Below are positions 35,240 through 44,611 of a DNA stretch of 64,000 bases, in pieces (position 1 is the stretch's first letter; each line of letters begins with the position of its first letter). Below the pieces are notes generated by a model. The model saw only the letters and a list, made by a program, of their open reading frames with translations. It had not been told where the DNA came from and made no database searches. Both the position numbers and the translations under genes were made by a program. Location: assembly GCA_964529175.1 (NCBI GenBank), contig CAZGVO010000009.1:124001-188000 (forward strand), written 5' to 3'. The stretch is from JAAFJM01 sp964529175 (GTDB lineage Bacteria > Bacteroidota > Bacteroidia > UKL13-3).

Positions 35240-35332
35240 GGGCGTTTGAGCGGGCTATTCGTTCCAATCTTTTTTACCCAACTCCATAACCCAAACCACA
35301 AAAAAGGATTTCCACTGCTATCCCTAACGCAA
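35240..35332 (+). repeat. 93-bp direct repeat, copy 2
   Basis: This copy starts GGGCGTTTGAGCGGGCTATT and again ends at CTAACGCAA. Copies 1 and 2 are in the same orientation, 320 bp apart start to start. Confidence 0.8.
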
Positions 35333-35440
35333 AGTGGGCTTAAACTTTAACATACAAATAATTACGCAAAACATAAATCCGAAAACGTTTTTTGCAAATT
35401 GTTACCTTCATAATTACAAAAATAAAAGTATTTTCGCCCT

Positions 35441-36160
35441 ATGGAAAAACTCGATTTACTTTGCTTTGCCGCCCATCCCGATGATACAGAATTGGCTTGC
35501 AGCGGAACCATATTACACCATATACATTTGGGGTACAAAGTAGGTATAGTTGATTTAACCCAAGGCGAACTCGGCACCAGAGGTTCTGCCGAATTAAGAG
35601 CCATTGAAGCAGCTAACTCAGCAAAAATTTTAGGCATTTCGGTGCGCGATAATTTGCGTTTAGCAGATGGTTTTTTTCAAAAAAACCGCGATTCGTTAAC
35701 CAGAGTAATTGAAAAAATACGCCAATACCAACCTGAAATTATATTGTGCAATGCCGAAAGCGATAGGCATACCGACCATGGTAAAGGAGCAGATTTAGTA
35801 AGTGAAGCAGCTTTTTTAAGTGGATTGATAAAAATTGAAACCAATCACAATGGCATAAAACAAGAAGCTTGGCGCCCAAAACAAATTTACCATTATATTC
35901 AAGATAGGTTAATGAAACCAGATCTTGTAGTAGATATTACTCCTTATTTCGACCAAAAAATGGAGTCAATAAAAGCTTTCAGTAGCCAATTTTACGACCC
36001 CAATAATACTGAACCCGAAACACCTATTTCAAGTTTAGATTTTATGAAATATGTAGAAGGCCGCGCGCGCGAATTTGGTAGGTTAATCAATGTTACCTTT
36101 GGCGAAGGTTATACCGTTAAGCGCCCAATTGGTTCTACTAATTTAATGGATCAATTATAA
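35441..36160 (+). CDS. bshB1: Bacillithiol biosynthesis deacetylase BshB1
   Basis: This zinc LmbE-family enzyme removes acetyl from GlcNAc-malate to give GlcN-malate in bacillithiol synthesis. The 239-residue product has the metal motif CFAAHPDDTELACSG, the second ligand region ESDRHTDHGKGA and the closing GEGYTVKRPIGSTNLMDQL. Bacillithiol is the main low-molecular thiol in many Bacteroidota, fitting the redox cluster at 50-56 kb. The downstream glycosyltransferase starts at the base after its stop; bshA and bshC are not in the window. Confidence 0.9.
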   Translation: MEKLDLLCFAAHPDDTELACSGTILHHIHLGYKVGIVDLTQGELGTRGSAELRAIEAANSAKILGISVRDNLRLADGFFQKNRDSLTRVIEKIRQYQPEIILCNAESDRHTDHGKGADLVSEAAFLSGLIKIETNHNGIKQEAWRPKQIYHYIQDRLMKPDLVVDITPYFDQKMESIKAFSSQFYDPNNTEPETPISSLDFMKYVEGRAREFGRLINVTFGEGYTVKRPIGSTNLMDQL

Positions 36161-37003
36161 TTGCTGTTGAGTCATCAGTTTCCATATCAACTTACCATTT
36201 CGTTAGTAGTTTACCATAGTAAGCCTGTCGATTTATTGCCCTTAATTAATAGCATTAAACAAATAAATGTACCGGTAAAACTAATAGTAAGCGACAATTC
36301 AGAAACCAATCAATTACAGCCTTTTATTGAAGAAAATAAGGGCCATTATATATTTAACAATGCCAATTTAGGATACGGAAAAGCACATAACAAAGCCATT
36401 CAGTTTGCTCAAAATTTAGCACCTTATCATTTGGTAGTAAATCCTGATGTGGTTATCAATAAAGATTGTATTGAAAATGCCACTGTGTATTTACAACAAA
36501 ATCCCAACACGGGTTTATTGATGCCAAAAGTTTTATATCCTGATGGGCAAATTCAGCATTTATGCAAACTGTTACCCACGCCCTTCGATTTAATTTTTAG
36601 GCGTTTTGTTCCAAAAAGTTTAGCACCATTATTTAAAAATAAATTGGAGCAATACGAGTTAAAAAACAAAGATTACCATAAACCCCTGCATTTAAATAAC
36701 CTTTCGGGTTGTTTTATGCTTATACCTCATCAAGTTTTTAAGCAAGTAGGTTTGTTTGACGAAAACTTTTTTATGTACCTTGAAGATACCGACTTAAGTA
36801 GGAGAATCAGCAATGAGTTTGATGCCATTTATTTACCTTCGGTTTCTATTATTCATAACTACGAAAAAGGATCGTATAAAAGCAAAAAACTGCTGCTGTA
36901 TCATGTAAAATCGGCTATTTACTATTTTGGCAAATGGGGTTGGTTTTTTGATAAAGATAGACTTGTAAAAAACAAAAAAGTATTACATCAAACCCAAGTT
37001 TAG
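36161..37003 (+). CDS. Family 2 glycosyltransferase, TTG start
   Basis: The 280-residue GT-A enzyme begins with the strand LTISLVVYHSKPVDLLPLI and has KLIVSDNSE, NANLGYGKAHNKAI, VVNPDVVI (metal-binding region) and the acceptor-side motif LSGCFMLIPHQVF...FDENFFMYLEDTDLSRRI. This pattern is typical of rhamnosyl/WbbL-like transferases of polysaccharide synthesis. No ATG precedes the first strand of the fold, so a TTG at 36161, directly after the bshB1 stop, is the best start, with a second TTG at 36167. Donor and acceptor sugars are unknown. Confidence 0.85.
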   Translation: MLLSHQFPYQLTISLVVYHSKPVDLLPLINSIKQINVPVKLIVSDNSETNQLQPFIEENKGHYIFNNANLGYGKAHNKAIQFAQNLAPYHLVVNPDVVINKDCIENATVYLQQNPNTGLLMPKVLYPDGQIQHLCKLLPTPFDLIFRRFVPKSLAPLFKNKLEQYELKNKDYHKPLHLNNLSGCFMLIPHQVFKQVGLFDENFFMYLEDTDLSRRISNEFDAIYLPSVSIIHNYEKGSYKSKKLLLYHVKSAIYYFGKWGWFFDKDRLVKNKKVLHQTQV

Positions 37004-37010
37004 TTTTTAA

Positions 37011-37505
37011 ATGCATATTGATTACGTAAAAATTATTGATAGAGCTAAAAAAAATAAAAACGAAAACAAAAAGTTTTTAGAAAAACTAAAAAAATTAGCT
37101 CCTAAAGATTTAGATAAAACCACCAATCAATTGCATGACGATGCTTTTGATGAAATTGATTGCTTGGAGTGCGCCAATTGTTGCGCTTCTACTGGTCCGT
37201 TGCTGTTGAATAAAGACATTGATAGATTGGCTAAAAGTTTAAAACAAAAGCCAAGTATTTTTGCCGAAAATTATTTGCGCATTGATGAAGACAATGATTA
37301 TGTATTCAAACAAATGCCTTGTCCGTTTTTAGGTACTGATAAATACTGTTCAGTTTACAGCGATAGACCAAATGCTTGCCGTGAGTTTCCGCATACCCAA
37401 CAACGAAACATTTTACAAAAACTGAAAATCACCCAACTTAATACCACCATTTGTCCTGCAGTAGCCATGGTAGTAGATGGATTGAAAGAAAAGTATAAAG
37501 TGTAG
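37011..37505 (+). CDS. YkgJ-family cysteine-cluster protein
   Basis: The 164-residue product has a basic N-terminal helix region and the cysteine cluster CLECANCCASTGPL, CPFLGTDKYCSVYSDRPNACREFPH and a late Cys in TTICPAV. These are the eight-Cys pattern of the YkgJ (UPF0153) family, which likely binds zinc or an iron-sulfur cluster. Its role is not established. It follows the glycosyltransferase by 7 bp and is probably co-transcribed with bshB1. Confidence 0.85.
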   Translation: MHIDYVKIIDRAKKNKNENKKFLEKLKKLAPKDLDKTTNQLHDDAFDEIDCLECANCCASTGPLLLNKDIDRLAKSLKQKPSIFAENYLRIDEDNDYVFKQMPCPFLGTDKYCSVYSDRPNACREFPHTQQRNILQKLKITQLNTTICPAVAMVVDGLKEKYKV

Positions 37506-37644
37506 TTTTATTTAAGTTTCATCAACTAGTTTTCTATTGTATTTGCAATTAAAATAACCAATGTTTGTTTTTTATAACTAAATTTTCTATTATTTGAAAA
37601 CTATAAAGCAATACAACATGAAAATTTTAAATCAAGCCGAGGGC

Positions 37645-38241
37645 ATGAACACCAAAACATTAATAATTTTACTTTTTGCCATTTTACTAATAAATGCATG
37701 TGGTAAAGTTGATTGTGATGACAGCGCCAAAAACCTTTATGTAGATAAAAGCTATTTACCCTGCATAATACCTTACAGCGATACCAGTACCCGTCTCTTT
37801 TTAAAGAATGGAAAAGATACCTTACTGTTTAAAAGCCAAGGTTTAAAAGAAAGTATAGAATTTTACCAAGAAAGCGATATTAATGGATATTGTAGAAAAT
37901 ATAATATGCAAAAGTTAAGCTTAACAATGGCTGCTAGTGATACGGACTATTTTAGGATTAATTATTATGCTGATATGGATGGTGATTCCAGAATTGATTT
38001 TAATGTAATTAGTGGTAAAAGATACTTGAAAACTGATTACCATTCTATTTACTCTTATTTAAAGTATTTCCCAACTGTTGAAAAAATTGTAGTCTTAAAA
38101 AATAGTTACGATTCTATAAATGTATCTATTAATTCATATAATTTAAGAAACTACAATATTAAAGATAATGTGATATCAAGACCTAATACTGGTATTATTA
38201 AGGTTGAAATGTCAAATTCGATTTATGAACTTATTAAATGA
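37645..38241 (+). CDS. Lipoprotein of unknown function
   Basis: I chose the ATG at 37645 because it gives a clean lipoprotein signal (MNTKTLIILLFAILLINAC, Cys19); the longer frame from 37594 would put 17 residues in front of it. The mature part is about 180 residues and has no recognised domain. It includes DMDGDSRIDFNVISGKRYL, a Asp/Gly loop that could bind calcium, though I cannot show this. A decayed gene with a signal peptide follows 7 bp downstream. Confidence 0.75.
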   Translation: MNTKTLIILLFAILLINACGKVDCDDSAKNLYVDKSYLPCIIPYSDTSTRLFLKNGKDTLLFKSQGLKESIEFYQESDINGYCRKYNMQKLSLTMAASDTDYFRINYYADMDGDSRIDFNVISGKRYLKTDYHSIYSYLKYFPTVEKIVVLKNSYDSINVSINSYNLRNYNIKDNVISRPNTGIIKVEMSNSIYELIK

Positions 38242-38248
38242 ATAAAAT

Positions 38249-38494
38249 ATGAATCAATTATTTTTAACTTCAATATGTCTTGTTTTTATGGTTATTAATG
38301 TAACTTAAGCAAGTAATGATAGTACTACAATAAACAATTGCATAAAAACTAATAAGAATAATGATACAATTATAGAGGAAACCCCAACAGTTAATATCTC
38401 AAAAATAAACCCTTAGAACTTTCTGTTAGCAATACAAATAGTAGTAAAAAATAGCAACACCAATTTAGTTAAATTGCAAAAAAATAAGTTTTAA
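38249..38494 (+). pseudogene. Decayed exported-protein gene
   Basis: An ATG at 38249 opens a signal-peptide-like sequence (MNQLFLTSICLVFMVINV) that stops at 38306. The same frame continues with residues of ordinary composition (SNDSTTINNCIKTNKNND, then EETPTVNISKINP) to a second stop. A shifted frame carries on as LELSVSNTNSSKK, and the frame then returns to SNTNLVKLQKNKF. Two stops and at least one shift within 245 bp mark a broken gene. It sits between two small unknown genes. Confidence 0.45.
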
Positions 38495-38498
38495 TATA

Positions 38499-38897
38499 AT
38501 GCCACAAATTAAGGAACTGCCAACTAAAAAGCCTGAAGTTGATTTATTAGTAAAATTAGCGTTATTGAGTAATATAGCCGAAGAATCGCAGGTAATAGTT
38601 CATTGTTCGTATTTGGCTACCGAGGAAGGCGATAGCATTAGAATTTGGCCTACAACTTACTTATACGCTCTCGATTCAAGCCATAAAAGCAAATTGATCC
38701 ATGTTGAAAATATTACTTTGTTTCCTAATTGGCTTGTAATACCCAAAGGAGAAAAGCATACTTTTACTTTAATTTTTTCTGGATTGCCTAAATCGTGTAA
38801 ACATTTTGATTTGGTAGAAGAAATAAATGAACCAGGTGGATTTGAAATTAGAAATATAAACCGAAGTAAATCAGATGTTTATAGTTTCGATATTTAA
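38499..38897 (+). CDS. Conserved-looking protein of 132 residues, unknown
   Basis: The product is soluble, with no signal peptide, and has a beta-rich pattern (QVIVHCSYLATEEGDSIRIW, TFTLIFSGLPKSCKHFDLVEE). No family is recognised. It follows the decayed gene by a few bases and ends just before a terminator shared with the two tRNA genes. Codon usage looks normal for the window. Confidence 0.65.
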   Translation: MPQIKELPTKKPEVDLLVKLALLSNIAEESQVIVHCSYLATEEGDSIRIWPTTYLYALDSSHKSKLIHVENITLFPNWLVIPKGEKHTFTLIFSGLPKSCKHFDLVEEINEPGGFEIRNINRSKSDVYSFDI

Positions 38898-38911
38898 AGG
38901 GGTAGTAAAAC

Positions 38912-38949
38912 AAAAAAGGCTTGCAAATCATTGATTTACAAGCCTTTTA
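38912..38949. terminator. Bidirectional terminator between orphan gene and tRNAs
   Basis: The hairpin AAAAGGCTTGCAAATCA / TTGATTTACAAGCCTTTT has A and T tracts on both sides and lies 12 bp past the tRNA-Arg 3' end. Confidence 0.85.
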
Positions 38950-38961
38950 AATAACTTCTCG

Positions 38962-39035
38962 TGGTCTCGCAAGGATTCAAACCTTGAACCTTCTCATCCG
39001 TAGTGAGATGCTCTATTCAATTGAGCTACGAAACC
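38962..39035 (-). tRNA. tRNA-Arg (ACG)
   Basis: On the minus strand the 74-nt sequence has acceptor GGTTTCG / CGAGACC, anticodon stem TCTCA / TGAGA with loop CTACGGA (anticodon ACG) and T-arm GGTTTGAATCC. It reads Arg CGU/CGC codons after A34 deamination. No CCA is encoded. Confidence 0.95.
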
Positions 39036-39041
39036 AAAATG

Positions 39042-39115
39042 CGGTGCGGACGGGACTCGAACCCGCGACCCCCTGCGTGACAGGCAGGTATTCTAACCAA
39101 CTGAACTACCACACC
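39042..39115 (-). tRNA. tRNA-Asp (GTC)
   Basis: On the minus strand the 74-nt sequence has acceptor GGTGTGG / CCGCACC, discriminator G, anticodon stem CCTGC / GCAGG with loop CTGTCAC (anticodon GTC) and T-arm GGGTTCGAGTCCC. It lies 6 bp upstream of tRNA-Arg, and the two form one transcript. No CCA is encoded. Confidence 0.96.
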
Positions 39116-39292
39116 GTTTTTTAAAGAACATTTAAAACATTTCTTCGTTTTAAAGTGGTGCAAATATAGGGCGATTAATTGATTTGTCAAGTGCTAGCTA
39201 AAAAAAAAAGCATAATTATAAAATAGGCACTGATAAACAGCTAAATAAAATTATTTTATTAAAACTTAGCTTAGCCTTATTATTATTGCAGT

Positions 39293-40243
39293 ATGGCACA
39301 TTTCGATTTTGAGAAACCAATACAAGAATTAGAAGACCAATTAAAAAAGGTTAGAGAAGTAGCTGAAAAAGGAAAGATTGATGTTACTGCTTCTATTAAA
39401 GAGCTAGAAGAAAAAATTATTACTACTAAAAGAGAGTTGTATAGTAATTTAAATGGATGGCAACGCGTTCAAATAAGCCGTCATCCCGATAGGCCATATA
39501 CTTTAGATTACGTTGAAAATTGTTTTGAAAACTTTGTAGAAATGCATGGTGATAGAAACGTGAAAGATGATAAAGCTATGGTGGGTGGTTTTGCTTCCAT
39601 TAATGGCAAAACTGTGATGGTTATTGGTCATCAAAAAGGACGTAACACCAAACAACGTCAATATAGAAATTTTGGTATGCCAAATCCTGAAGGATACCGC
39701 AAGGCTTTGCGCTTAATGAAATTAGCCGAAAAGTTAAATAAACCAATTATTACTTTTATTGATACTCCCGGTGCATCGCCTGGATTAGAAGCTGAAGAAA
39801 GAGGCCAAGGCGAAGCAATTGCTAAAAATTTATTAGAAATGAGTGTACTTAAAGTACCTGTAATTTGCATTATTATTGGCGAAGGTGCAAGCGGTGGAGC
39901 TTTAGGAATAGGCGTAGGCGATAAAGTAATTATGATGGAAAATACTTGGTACTCTGTTATTTCTCCTGAAAGTTGTTCTTCCATTTTATGGCGCAGTTGG
40001 GAGCATAAAGAAAAAGCTGCCGATGCCTTAAAATTAACAGCAAATGATATGCTAAAAAATAAATTGATTGATGGAATTATTCAAGAACCACTAGGTGGTG
40101 CTCACGAAAATCCAGCTGAAGCATATCAAATTATGAAGCAAGAAATTGATAAAATGTTGGTTGAATTGTGTGCTAAAAAATCAGATGAATTAATTTCATC
40201 AAGAATTGAAAAATTTAGCGCTATGGGCGCATTTACCGAATAA
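39293..40243 (+). CDS. accA: Acetyl-CoA carboxylase carboxyltransferase, alpha subunit
   Basis: AccA with AccD transfers the carboxyl group from biotin to acetyl-CoA in fatty-acid synthesis. The 316-residue product has the helical N-terminus DFEKPIQELEDQLKKVREV, HPDRPYTLDYVENCFE, DTPGASPGLEAEERGQGEA and the oxyanion region GEGASGGALGIGVGD. It stands alone, with accD elsewhere, and converges on the AraC-type regulator 5 bp away. Confidence 0.94.
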   Translation: MAHFDFEKPIQELEDQLKKVREVAEKGKIDVTASIKELEEKIITTKRELYSNLNGWQRVQISRHPDRPYTLDYVENCFENFVEMHGDRNVKDDKAMVGGFASINGKTVMVIGHQKGRNTKQRQYRNFGMPNPEGYRKALRLMKLAEKLNKPIITFIDTPGASPGLEAEERGQGEAIAKNLLEMSVLKVPVICIIIGEGASGGALGIGVGDKVIMMENTWYSVISPESCSSILWRSWEHKEKAADALKLTANDMLKNKLIDGIIQEPLGGAHENPAEAYQIMKQEIDKMLVELCAKKSDELISSRIEKFSAMGAFTE

Positions 40244-40247
40244 AAAA

Positions 40248-40838
40248 TTAAATTAATTGATCTAAAGGAGTTCTTGGTTTTATAGGAAGAGCTTTGTATT
40301 CGCTTACCGAATAAGAAGTAATTTGTTTAAATTGGTTACTTAAGTATTGAACACTGCTGTAGCCCATTTGATAAGAAATTTCGCTCAAAGTCATTTCATT
40401 ATAACTAAGTAACTCCTTTACCCTTTCTATTTTTACCAATATAATATACTTTTCAAGCGTGGTATTGGTTTTTTCACTAAATAGTTTACTTAAAAACGAG
40501 TAAGGCTGCTCTAGTTTATCACTTAAATAATCTGAGTTTCTAATAATAGTATTTAGATTATTACCATAATAAATCATTTCTAATACAGCTACTTTAATGG
40601 CTTCAAGCAAAGCCATTTCTTTATCGTATATTAAATCAAACCCATGTTCTTGTAGTTTTTTTTGCAATGCAATAAAATCAATGTTTCCGCTGGTTTTGTT
40701 AATTTGTGCTGCGCCTAAATATACTTTTTCAACTTGAGTATTAGGTGTATTTTCAAGCACATTCTGAACCAAAGAAATACATCTGGAACTAACCATATTT
40801 CTTATTTGCAAAATTGTACTTTTACCTAATTTATCCAT
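40248..40838 (-). CDS. AraC-type helix-turn-helix regulator
   Basis: The 196-residue product has a C-terminal AraC DNA-binding domain (about residues 95-188) with the second helix-turn-helix LSEISYQMGYSSVQYLSNQFKQ and a first helical region KLFSEKTNTTLEKYI. The N-terminal 90 residues have no recognised sensor domain. It is divergent from the acyl-CoA carboxylase beta gene, sharing a 130-bp intergenic region, and might regulate it; there is no direct evidence. It is convergent with accA. Confidence 0.85.
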   Translation of the reverse strand: MDKLGKSTILQIRNMVSSRCISLVQNVLENTPNTQVEKVYLGAAQINKTSGNIDFIALQKKLQEHGFDLIYDKEMALLEAIKVAVLEMIYYGNNLNTIIRNSDYLSDKLEQPYSFLSKLFSEKTNTTLEKYIILVKIERVKELLSYNEMTLSEISYQMGYSSVQYLSNQFKQITSYSVSEYKALPIKPRTPLDQLI

Positions 40839-40968
40839 TTTTAGAATGTTATTTACAATAATGCGAATAATTAAACATTTTTGCTACTCCAAAATAATTT
40901 TGTAATAACTAAAATCACAAAAGCAATTAATGGTAAATTGTTAATTTGCACACTTTCATTTAAAATAT

Positions 40969-42507
40969 ATGAACAAACGTACACAACTACAAGAGCTACG
41001 CGACCAAGCACAATTAGGTGGTGGGGCAGATAGAATAGCATCTCAACATAAAAAAGGAAAATTAACGGCAAGAGAGCGCTTACATTTTTTATTTGATGAA
41101 GGAAGTTTTGAAGAAATTGGTGCTTTTGTAATGCATCGTTCTAAAGATTTTGGAATGGAAAACCAACAGTTTTTAGGCGATGGTGTAATTACTGGTTATG
41201 GAACTATAAACGGTAGATTGGTGTATGCTTTCTCGCAAGATTTTACGGTATTTGGTGGTTCTTTATCTGAAACCCATGCTGAAAAAATTTGTAAATTAAT
41301 GGATTTAGCCATGAAAAATGGTGCACCATTAATTGGCTTAAACGATAGTGGTGGAGCTCGTATTCAAGAGGGTGTTGTTTCGTTAGGCGGTTATGCTGAT
41401 ATTTTTTATAGAAATACCATGGCGAGTGGAGTTATTCCTCAAATATCTGCAATTATGGGGCCATGCGCTGGTGGAGCTGTTTACAGTCCTGCTATTACCG
41501 ATTTTATTATGATGGTTGAAAATACAAGCTATATGTTTGTAACAGGTCCAAACGTAGTAAAAACAGTAACGCATGAAGAAGTAAGTAGCGAAGATTTAGG
41601 TGGAGCTTCTGTGCATTCAACCAAAAGTGGAGTAGCTCATTTTACTGCTGCTAACGAAATTGATTGTATCAATCAATTAAAGAAATTGATTAGCTATATT
41701 CCCGAAAATTGCGAAGAAAAAACACCTGATTTTGCTTACGAAGCAACAGATGAAATCAGACCAAAATTAGCTGATATTATTCCTGAAAATGCTAACCAAC
41801 CTTACGATATACGCGAGGTAATTAGTGAGGTAATTGATGAAGAAAGTTTTTATGAAGTTCATAAAAATTATGCCGAAAATATAGTTGTTGGTTTTGCACG
41901 ATTAGCAGGTAGAAGCATTGGTATTGTTGCAAATCAGCCAGCTTATTTAGCAGGAGTGTTAGATATTCATTCATCGCAAAAAGCTGCTCGTTTTGTGCGT
42001 TTTTGTGATAGTTTCAATATTCCTTTATTGGTTTTTGAAGACGTGCCAGGATTTTTACCAGGAACCGACCAAGAATGGAATGCCATTATTACCAATGGTG
42101 CCAAACTTTTATATGCATTTTGCGAAGCAACAGTGCCACGCATAACTGTAATTACGCGTAAAGCTTATGGTGGAGCGTATGATGTAATGAATTCAAAACA
42201 CATTGGTGCAGATATGAACTTTGCTTGGCCAACTGCCGAAATTGCGGTTATGGGAGCTAAAGGTGCTGCTGAAATTATTTTCAAAAAAGATATTGATAAG
42301 GCCGAAGACCATGTGGCTGCATTGGCTGCAAAGGAAAAAGAGTATGCCGATTTATTTGCTAATCCATACCGCGCTGCGGAACGTGGATTTGTAGATGAAG
42401 TTATTTTTCCAGAGGAAACACGAAAAAAGCTGATTAAAGCGTTTAAGATGCTAGAAAATAAAGTAGTGAATCTGCCTAGAAAAAAACATGGTAATATTCC
42501 TCTATAA
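40969..42507 (+). CDS. pccB: Acyl-CoA carboxylase beta subunit (propionyl-CoA type)
   Basis: The 512-residue carboxyltransferase has both halves of the beta subunit: N-terminal AERLHFLFDEGSFEEIGAF-type region with SEDLGGASVHS and GPCAGGAVYSPAITDF, and C-terminal ENIVVGFARLAGRSIGIVAN, DVPGFLPGTDQEWN and RKAYGGAYDVM. It belongs to the propionyl/methylmalonyl-CoA group. With the biotin-carrying alpha subunit (not in the window) it makes methylmalonyl-CoA from propionyl-CoA, the end product of branched-chain amino-acid breakdown, consistent with the nearby leucine dehydrogenase. Confidence 0.92.
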   Translation: MNKRTQLQELRDQAQLGGGADRIASQHKKGKLTARERLHFLFDEGSFEEIGAFVMHRSKDFGMENQQFLGDGVITGYGTINGRLVYAFSQDFTVFGGSLSETHAEKICKLMDLAMKNGAPLIGLNDSGGARIQEGVVSLGGYADIFYRNTMASGVIPQISAIMGPCAGGAVYSPAITDFIMMVENTSYMFVTGPNVVKTVTHEEVSSEDLGGASVHSTKSGVAHFTAANEIDCINQLKKLISYIPENCEEKTPDFAYEATDEIRPKLADIIPENANQPYDIREVISEVIDEESFYEVHKNYAENIVVGFARLAGRSIGIVANQPAYLAGVLDIHSSQKAARFVRFCDSFNIPLLVFEDVPGFLPGTDQEWNAIITNGAKLLYAFCEATVPRITVITRKAYGGAYDVMNSKHIGADMNFAWPTAEIAVMGAKGAAEIIFKKDIDKAEDHVAALAAKEKEYADLFANPYRAAERGFVDEVIFPEETRKKLIKAFKMLENKVVNLPRKKHGNIPL

Positions 42508-42952
42508 ATTTGTGATTTAGGAGGTGTGATTTTTGATTTAACCTTATTTGTTAAGAAAATGTATTTCGAAGTGCTCAAATTTAACTGTCGTTGTGCTTGT
42601 TAGATAGCTATCGGACGAAACGAATGAAGTTGGGCGTGGTCGCCATGATAAATTGTAGATATCAATATATTTTGGAATAATCAGTAGTCATGCAGCGCAT
42701 CTCCTTAATTTGGCAACTAAGTTAGCTAATGGAGAGTAATCATTTATAGCAAAGAAGATGCTTACAGCATGACTTTTTTAGTGTAATACCATTGTTCAGT
42801 TTTAAAACTTTTTTTAGTAAACCATGAAAAATTCAAAAAAAGAAAATGTGTTGCAAACTGTTGATGATAAAAAATTGACTTTAACAAAAAAACTAAGCCT
42901 TGCCGAAGGCAAGAAATTTGCATTTCATTTAATTGACAAATTAGATAAAAAT
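42508..42952. other. 445-bp gap before DUF4139 gene, no gene seen
   Basis: It contains a palindrome GATAGCTATC at about 42603, a CTCC...GGAG dyad near 42710, and a small hairpin CTTGCCGAAGGCAAG near 42898. A frame in register with the DUF4139 gene starts at 42824 but precedes the signal peptide and looks non-functional. I see no RNA gene. Confidence 0.5.
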
Positions 42953-44605
42953 ATGAAAAAAATTAAATCAATTACACTCATTTTAGCAATTGCTACATCG
43001 TTCAATTTATCAGCTCAAAATGGAATAGTAGTTGATGATTTTATTTATACTAATAAAAAACAAACTGAAAAGAAAGTAAGCAGTACGGTAAGTGCCGTTA
43101 CTGTGTTTGCTAGTCAGGCGCAGGTTACTCGTGTGGCTAAGGTTTCGGGTGAGGCAGGAGTGTTTAATATTGTTTTTGCACAGCTATCGCCATATATTAA
43201 TATGAATAGTTTAGAAGCTAAAACTGATGCTAATTTAACCATACTTTCAGTAAGCAATAGAAACGATTATTTAAACAAAGACGAAAAGCCTGCTGATATT
43301 GTTTTATTGGAGGATTCGTTGGTTAAAATAAATGCTGAGTTGGCCGATTTTAAAGCTGATAAAGAAACCATTGTTTACCAAAAAGATTTGATGCTTGCTA
43401 ATAAAAATGTAGGTAGTAATCAGGTGGGCGTGAAGGCTGATGAATTGGACGATTTAATGGAATTATACAAAAAAAAATTGGATGATTTTAAAGTAAATTG
43501 GTTCAGGTTAACACGATTAGAAGATAAATACAACAAAGCAAAATATTATGTTGAGCAACAATTAGCAGCCTACAACAATGGTAAATTAACATTAAACAAT
43601 GAAGTAATTATAACGGTTAAAGCAGATAATAATTTTCAAAATGCACATGTAGAATTAACTTATTTGGTAGGAAATGTAAGTTGGTCGCCCTATTACGATA
43701 TACGTGTGAAAGACAATAAAAGCGATGTGCAATTCTTTTTAAAGGCCAATATTTACCAAAGTACAGGCGAAGACTGGAACAACGTAAAATTAAAACTAAC
43801 CACAGCTAATCCTGCTGAAGGAGGCGTAAAGCCTGAATTACAAACCAACTGGTTAGGGTTTTCAACTGCAAAAGCTTTTGCCCCAATATATGATAAAAAA
43901 GAATTATCGAGTGTGGTAATTAGAAGAGCTAGAAGCAAAAATACAGCATATTATAATAATGGTGATGGAACTGGTGAAGATGTAACTGTTTCCCAAAACA
44001 TGTTTAATACCGAGTTTGAAACCAATATATCTTATACCATTCCAAGTGATAATCAAAACCACCAAGTAGATTTAACCAGTTTTGCACAAAGTGCTATTTA
44101 TGGTTATTCGGTAGTTCCAAAACTGAACAAAGAAGTGTTTGTAACCGCCCAAGTTCTAGCAAACGATTTAATCAATCAAATTAGTGGTGAAGCCAATGTG
44201 TATTACGATGGAACTTTTACAGGAAAAACATTTATAAGTCCAACTGCAAACGATACTCTATTACTTACATTAGGTAAAGATAAACGCATTCAAGTAGAAA
44301 GAAAAAAACTAAAAGAGTTTTGCTCTAATTCGTTTTTTGGAGGTACTAAAACCGAAAGTGTAACATGGGAAATTACCATTAAAAATACGCGTAAAGATGC
44401 AGTTACATTAACCATTGAAGATCAAATCCCGGTAAGTACCGACAAGGAAATTGAAGTAAAACTAATTGATAAAGGAAATGCTAATTTAGATGAGGCTACA
44501 GGCAAGTTAACTTGGAAGTTAGATTTAGCTCCTGAAAAAAGCCAAATAATCAAATTTAGCTTTGAGGTTAAACATCCTAAAGACAAACAATTGACAGGAT
44601 ATTAG
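42953..44605 (+). CDS. DUF4139/DUF4140 exported protein (MuiA-like)
   Basis: I chose the ATG at 42953, which opens a signal peptide MKKIKSITLILAIATSFNLS followed by AQ; the frame from 42824 adds 43 residues before it. The mature protein has an N-terminal DUF4140 domain (TVFASQAQVTRVAKV), a coiled-coil stretch (VKADELDDLMELYKKKLDDF) and a C-terminal DUF4139 beta domain (LTYLVGNVSWSPYYDIRVKD to IKFSFEVKHPKDKQL). This is the mucoidy-inhibitor MuiA-like architecture, of unknown function. A GAGCGAAGC hairpin lies right after the stop. Confidence 0.86.
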   Translation: MKKIKSITLILAIATSFNLSAQNGIVVDDFIYTNKKQTEKKVSSTVSAVTVFASQAQVTRVAKVSGEAGVFNIVFAQLSPYINMNSLEAKTDANLTILSVSNRNDYLNKDEKPADIVLLEDSLVKINAELADFKADKETIVYQKDLMLANKNVGSNQVGVKADELDDLMELYKKKLDDFKVNWFRLTRLEDKYNKAKYYVEQQLAAYNNGKLTLNNEVIITVKADNNFQNAHVELTYLVGNVSWSPYYDIRVKDNKSDVQFFLKANIYQSTGEDWNNVKLKLTTANPAEGGVKPELQTNWLGFSTAKAFAPIYDKKELSSVVIRRARSKNTAYYNNGDGTGEDVTVSQNMFNTEFETNISYTIPSDNQNHQVDLTSFAQSAIYGYSVVPKLNKEVFVTAQVLANDLINQISGEANVYYDGTFTGKTFISPTANDTLLLTLGKDKRIQVERKKLKEFCSNSFFGGTKTESVTWEITIKNTRKDAVTLTIEDQIPVSTDKEIEVKLIDKGNANLDEATGKLTWKLDLAPEKSQIIKFSFEVKHPKDKQLTGY

Positions 44606-44611
44606 GGAAAG

